Assembly (NCBI GenBank): GCA_004352715.1
Contig: SCFE01000062.1
Span: 936,196-1,000,195, forward strand
Direction of reading: 5' to 3'
From: Hofstenia miamia
Taxonomy: Eukaryota > Xenacoelomorpha > Acoela
DNA: 64,000 nucleotides
In this document: piece by piece, positions 59,951-64,000 of the stretch
Layout of the letters: every line of letters starts with the position of its first letter
Position numbering within the stretch: position 1 is the first letter of the stretch
Position numbers and translations under genes: made by a program
Notes under the pieces: generated by a model
What the model saw: only the letters and a program-made list of their open reading frames with translations
Told to the model about the DNA's origin: nothing
Databases searched by the model: none

Positions 59951-61996
59951 TTAAGAGAATTTTGTGCCACATATGATTTTCGTTGTATAAATACTGACTG
60001 TCCAACAAGACAAAACAACTTAATTGACTACTTCCTAACAAATTCCGACTTAGTTTTTAAATCTTTAATGTTTGAATCATTCAGTGACCATGCTCTTTGC
60101 ACATATATAAGTAATATAATTACCAAAGTCAATAAATTTAAAATAATTTATGCAAGAGATTATCTAAATTATTCAGACGAAATAATGGAAGCACTTTTGA
60201 AAAACATATCGTTCAACTATATATACACATTAAAATCTGGATCTTGTATGATTAATTATATCTCAAAAGAAATTTGCAATGCAATTAATAAAGCGGCACC
60301 AATTAAGTACCGCAAAGTAAAATTAAAGGCGCGAAAATTTGCTTTATCAAATACAGATGATAATTATATACGTGAACAAGTAAGCATTAACAGAAAATTG
60401 TTTGAACTTGCTCAACCAGAGCCGACAACAACTAATTGGACTAATTTACGAAAAATCAAAGAAGATAATTAAACAATTAAAAAATAAGAAATCTGCCTTA
60501 AAACAGAAAAGGTTCTTCTATAAACTAACCAATACAAACGAAAAATGGCGATATATTCATACATTTTTGGGAAAAAGTAAAGGAATTTCAACTGACATTA
60601 ACGAATTAAGTATTGATAACAAAATTGCAACGGAAAAAAACAAGAATAATAGACCATCTAAATGCAAAATTTAAGGAACTTGGCAATTACAATTTTCCCC
60701 AATATAAGAGAAAGACAAATATTAATAAATTCCCAGCAAAATCATACTTTTCTTTTAGACTCGTAAATGCAAATGAACTAGAAACCATAATAAAAAATTT
60801 AGACATAAATAAATCAACTGCAACCTATAATCTTCCAATCTATATTATTAAACGTCATTTTCATATCTTTAGTGAACATCTTCTATTCGCATTTAACCAA
60901 TGTATTATTGATAATGAATTCCCTGATATATTTAAGAAATCAGACATAAGCCCTATATATAAAAAAAGCGATCCTCTAAACGCACAAAATTATAGGCCAA
61001 TTTGCATTGGCCATCCTTTCAGTAAACTATTTGAAAAAATATTAAATAATCAAATAAATACATATTTGATATCTGAAAACATTCTTTCGAAAAAACAATT
61101 TGGTTTCCGTAATGGGTTTAGCACTCAAGATGCAATTTTGTCAATATCACAGCAAATAAAATATAATTTAGCTTCTAATAAATGTAGTTGTGTTGCCCTT
61201 CTCGATTATAGCAAAGCGTTTAACTCAATGAACTTTGACATACTGAAAGAAAAATTAATGCATTATAATTTTGATGACAACGCTATAAATTTGATAATGA
61301 ACTTCCTTATAAATCGACAGCAACGAGTTATACTTAATGGCACAAAATCAAAATATATTACAACTAACCGTGGGGTACCTCAGGGCACAGTTCTTGGCCC
61401 CATCCTATTCTCACTCTACGTAAATGATATAACGAAACAGATAAAAAACAGTAATATTTATCAATATGCGGACGATACCTGTCTCATAAGTACTAATGTA
61501 AATGCCTTTAATGCTACAAAAATTCTCCAAAATGACATCGAACATTTAACAAAGTATTTCTCAAATAATCAATTGAAAGTAAATATTGAAAAAACACAAT
61601 TTATAATTTTCTCGCCTAAAACATTTAAAAATCTCACAAAAGACATTGAACTAAATATAAATCAAGTACCAATAAAGCAAAGTGAATCAATAAATTATTT
61701 AGGTGTTGAGATTGACAATGATTTAAATTTCGAACAATTTTTAATGACTAAAATTAAAAAATGGCTTCTGGATTTAGGTATCTTTACCATCTGCGAAACG
61801 TCTCAAATATATATCACAAACAATTAATAAATTCTTTTTGTTTATCTCATTTTCAATATTGCTCCTTTCTCTTTATAAACATAAATTCAAAATATCGCAT
61901 ACTTCTGTCTAAAACTTTCAATTGGTATCTTAAAGCAATTAACTTTGCGCAAAAACATGACAGTTCATCCGTCTATCGAATTCAATATAAAATATT
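59951..61996 (+). pseudogene. EEP-type LINE ORF2, copy C: endonuclease end and reverse transcriptase
   Basis: Longest copy. After the SDH motif it encodes the linker and a reverse transcriptase: SPIYKKSDPLNAQNYRPI, QFGFRNGFSTQDA, motif A LLDYSKAFNS (Asp at 61204-61206), motif B GVPQGTVLGPILF, and motif C YADDT (61465-61479). Frameshifts lie near 60440, at a run of seven A near 60640, and at an A run near 61760, after which the frame is lost. Catalytic residues are intact. The copy ends at the N at 61997, after which the last 651 bases are repeated. Confidence 0.9.
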
Positions 61997-61997
61997 N

Positions 61998-63110
61998 AAT
62001 CAAAATATATTACAACTAACCGTGGGGTACCTCAGGGCACAGTTCTTGGCCCCATCCTATTCTCACTCTACGTAAATGATATAACGAAACAGATAAAAAA
62101 CAGTAATATTTATCAATATGCGGGCGATACCTGCCTCATAAGTACTAATGTATTTCCTTTAATGCTACAAAAATTCTCCAAAATGACATCGAACATTTAA
62201 CAAAGTATTTCTCAAATAATCAATTGAAAGTAAATATTGAAAAAACACAATTTATAATTTTCTCGCCTAAAACATTTAAAAATCTCACAAAAGACATTGA
62301 ACTAAATATAAATCAAGTACCAATAAAGCAAAGTGAATCAATAAATTATTTAGGTGTTGAGATTGACAATGATTTAAATTTCGAACAATTTTTAATGACT
62401 AAAATTAAAAAAATGGCTTCTGGAGTTAGGTATCTTTACCATCTGCGAAACGTCTCAAATATATATCACAAACAATTAATAAATTCTTTTTGTTTATCTC
62501 ATTTTCAATATTGCTCATTTCTCTTTACAAACATAAATTCAAAATATCGCATACTTCTGTCTAAAACTTTCAATTGGTCTCTTAAAACACTTAACTTTGC
62601 GCAAAAACATGACAGTTCATCCGTCTATCGAATTCAATATAAAATATTAGCTCCTTATTACAGAATTCAAATGCATATGGTATCAATATTATTTAAGTGT
62701 AAATCTGGTACACCTTCTCTTTCATTTTTAAAACAATATATTACGTTAAATGAACGTTCTCAAAAATTTTTATGCTTAGATAGACATTCAAATAGTTTTC
62801 ACCACATGGAAACTAAAATTTGGAATAACTTAGACCATGAAATTAAAATGGAAATTAACTACAAACAATTTAGAAAAAAAGTGCGAACATTCCTCTTTCA
62901 CAGACAATGCATACTTAATGACAATAATACACTACACTCCTTCGAAAATTTCGTATGATCATAGATAATGTACACACGCACACACAAATCCCCAACAAAC
63001 ACACACCACACAATAATATATTAGATGTTACTATTATTTTGTAAATAGTTTTTTTAGTTTATATTCTTGTACTAAAGAATTTTTTGCAATAAATTGCTTT
63101 TGACTCTTAT
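61998..63110 (+). pseudogene. EEP-type LINE, 3' part: reverse transcriptase C-terminus and 3' UTR
   Basis: 61998-62648 repeats 61346-61996 with about 1-2 percent differences and small indels. Motif C reads YAGDT here (62117-62131), losing a catalytic Asp, and a base is missing near 62150. The later frame, 62224-62958, is intact to a TGA and ends with the thumb and C-terminal region (SHFQYCSFLF, TKIWNNLDHEIK). The 3' UTR has a CA-rich tract (62970-63014) and AATAAA at 63088-63093. The junction upstream may be an assembly join between different copies. Confidence 0.88.
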
Positions 63111-64000
63111 TGTTGTTTGGTCAGCGTGAAAAGATAAAATTCCGACTCAAACAAAAGTTGATAATAAGAATTTGTGAGCAATAAATGACATTTTTCCTTT
63201 TAATGATACAAAATGTAGTAAATTGATTTTTAATTTTCCATTTTTCTAATGGCGGCATTAATTAGCATTTTCTGTTAATCACTTTAAAGGCATTGAAAAA
63301 ACACTGAAAACGGAACTTACACTTAGTAATTATATTCGTATATTGGTGAGACGCCTGAAGAAGATACAATACCCTTCAATGAGAATGAGAGCGGCAGGAT
63401 TTATTTAAGTGATGTAAACGCATCTTTTAAATATTAAACTTCATCTAAGATTCTAATAATGTTTGGTTCAGATTTCAAAAAATCTTTGAATACTGTATAT
63501 GAGTAAAAATGGCATTAGAACTCCATAGTATCCCTAAATTGCTATATCAAGATTAGGAAGCCTACTGTAGCGTATAATGAAATGATGATTTTTTCATTCA
63601 CTTTTGCTTGAAAAATGTTCGTCTGGATCTGAGAGAATGATCTTACCTGTAAATTACCTAAACAGTTTTGACAAGTCTTATAAGAGTATAAAAAATTTTT
63701 TTAATTTTTTAAATTTTTTTATGCGAAACCTGTATTTAGCTTACGAAAATAAAGTGTATAATAACAATAACAATTATTACATTAATCGATTTTCAAAAAG
63801 TTTAAGGGTGTTGAAAACTTATCGAAAAAACTTTTATGTTTACTTCATGATAATGTCCTTTATATTACATGATTATTGAAATGCTTTTATACGTACTGAA
63901 CAATATGATCGTTTATATAAGTGGAGAGATTCCACACAACATTTCTAATGCAATAATAATAGTAAGAGTTAAATTCCTAGTTTTTCATATGCAGACGTAA
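63111..64000. other. non-coding AT-rich sequence
   Basis: No gene or repeat recognised after the LINE 3' end. Confidence 0.65.

Noticed and set aside
1-64000. CRISPR array, bacterial operon, rRNA or tRNA genes
   Set aside because: No regularly spaced repeats, no prokaryotic gene organisation and no structural RNA recognised. The split gene and transposon set are eukaryotic.

Overview
This window looks like nuclear DNA from an invertebrate animal, most likely an arthropod, although the sequence does not fix the species. It is very AT-rich and full of (TA)n microsatellites. The only clear host gene is split by GT-AG introns. Most other recognisable content is decayed transposon sequence from several animal-type families: EEP-type LINEs, an R4/Dong-type LINE, a Penelope-like element, piggyBac, Tc1/mariner and hAT-like elements.

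The host gene is a PDZRN3/PDZRN4-type E3 ubiquitin ligase on the plus strand, 31191-44809. I could assemble eight coding exons whose phases all agree. They give a predicted 853-residue protein: RING finger, TRAF/Sina-type zinc fingers, coiled coil, two PDZ domains, a long acidic linker, the conserved C-terminal block of the family, and a terminal class I PDZ ligand (TTV). A full CRE palindrome lies 44 bases upstream of the ATG. Intron 3 holds a Tc1/mariner-type insertion and intron 6 a palindromic TA repeat.

Layout: 1-2057 is non-coding. 2058-6712 is a 2.3-kb segment present twice around a single N, probably a false duplication; each copy carries a hAT-like non-autonomous element. 7680-9315 is the 5' part of a broken EEP-type LINE. 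9316-31090 is mainly non-coding, with a Tc1 remnant (14.0-14.9 kb), three hAT-like short elements (23.9, 27.1 and 29.7 kb) and a 50-bp direct repeat. 31191-45018 is the PDZRN gene. 45020-45659 is a false copy of its 3' end. 46725-47430 holds diverged tandem units of about 300 bp. 48204-50747 is a Penelope-like element with a GIY-YIG endonuclease and a hammerhead-ribozyme-like motif, interrupted at a TTAA by a dead piggyBac. 50768-53051 contains a hAT-like copy, more Penelope sequence and two assembly gaps. 56535-59093 is an R4/Dong-type LINE sitting inside a (TAA)n repeat. 59095-63110 is a cluster of overlapping copies of one CR1/L2/Jockey-type LINE. The rest is AT-rich non-coding sequence.

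The transposon genes do not work together with the host gene. They record successive insertions, several nested. Seven single-N positions occur, and most sit next to duplicated or inverted copies, so copy number and order near them should not be trusted. I did not find a clearly new biological system. The most worthwhile leads are the degenerate ribozyme-like motif in the Penelope copy, the TAA-targeted R4/Dong insertion and the mosaic hAT-like repeats.
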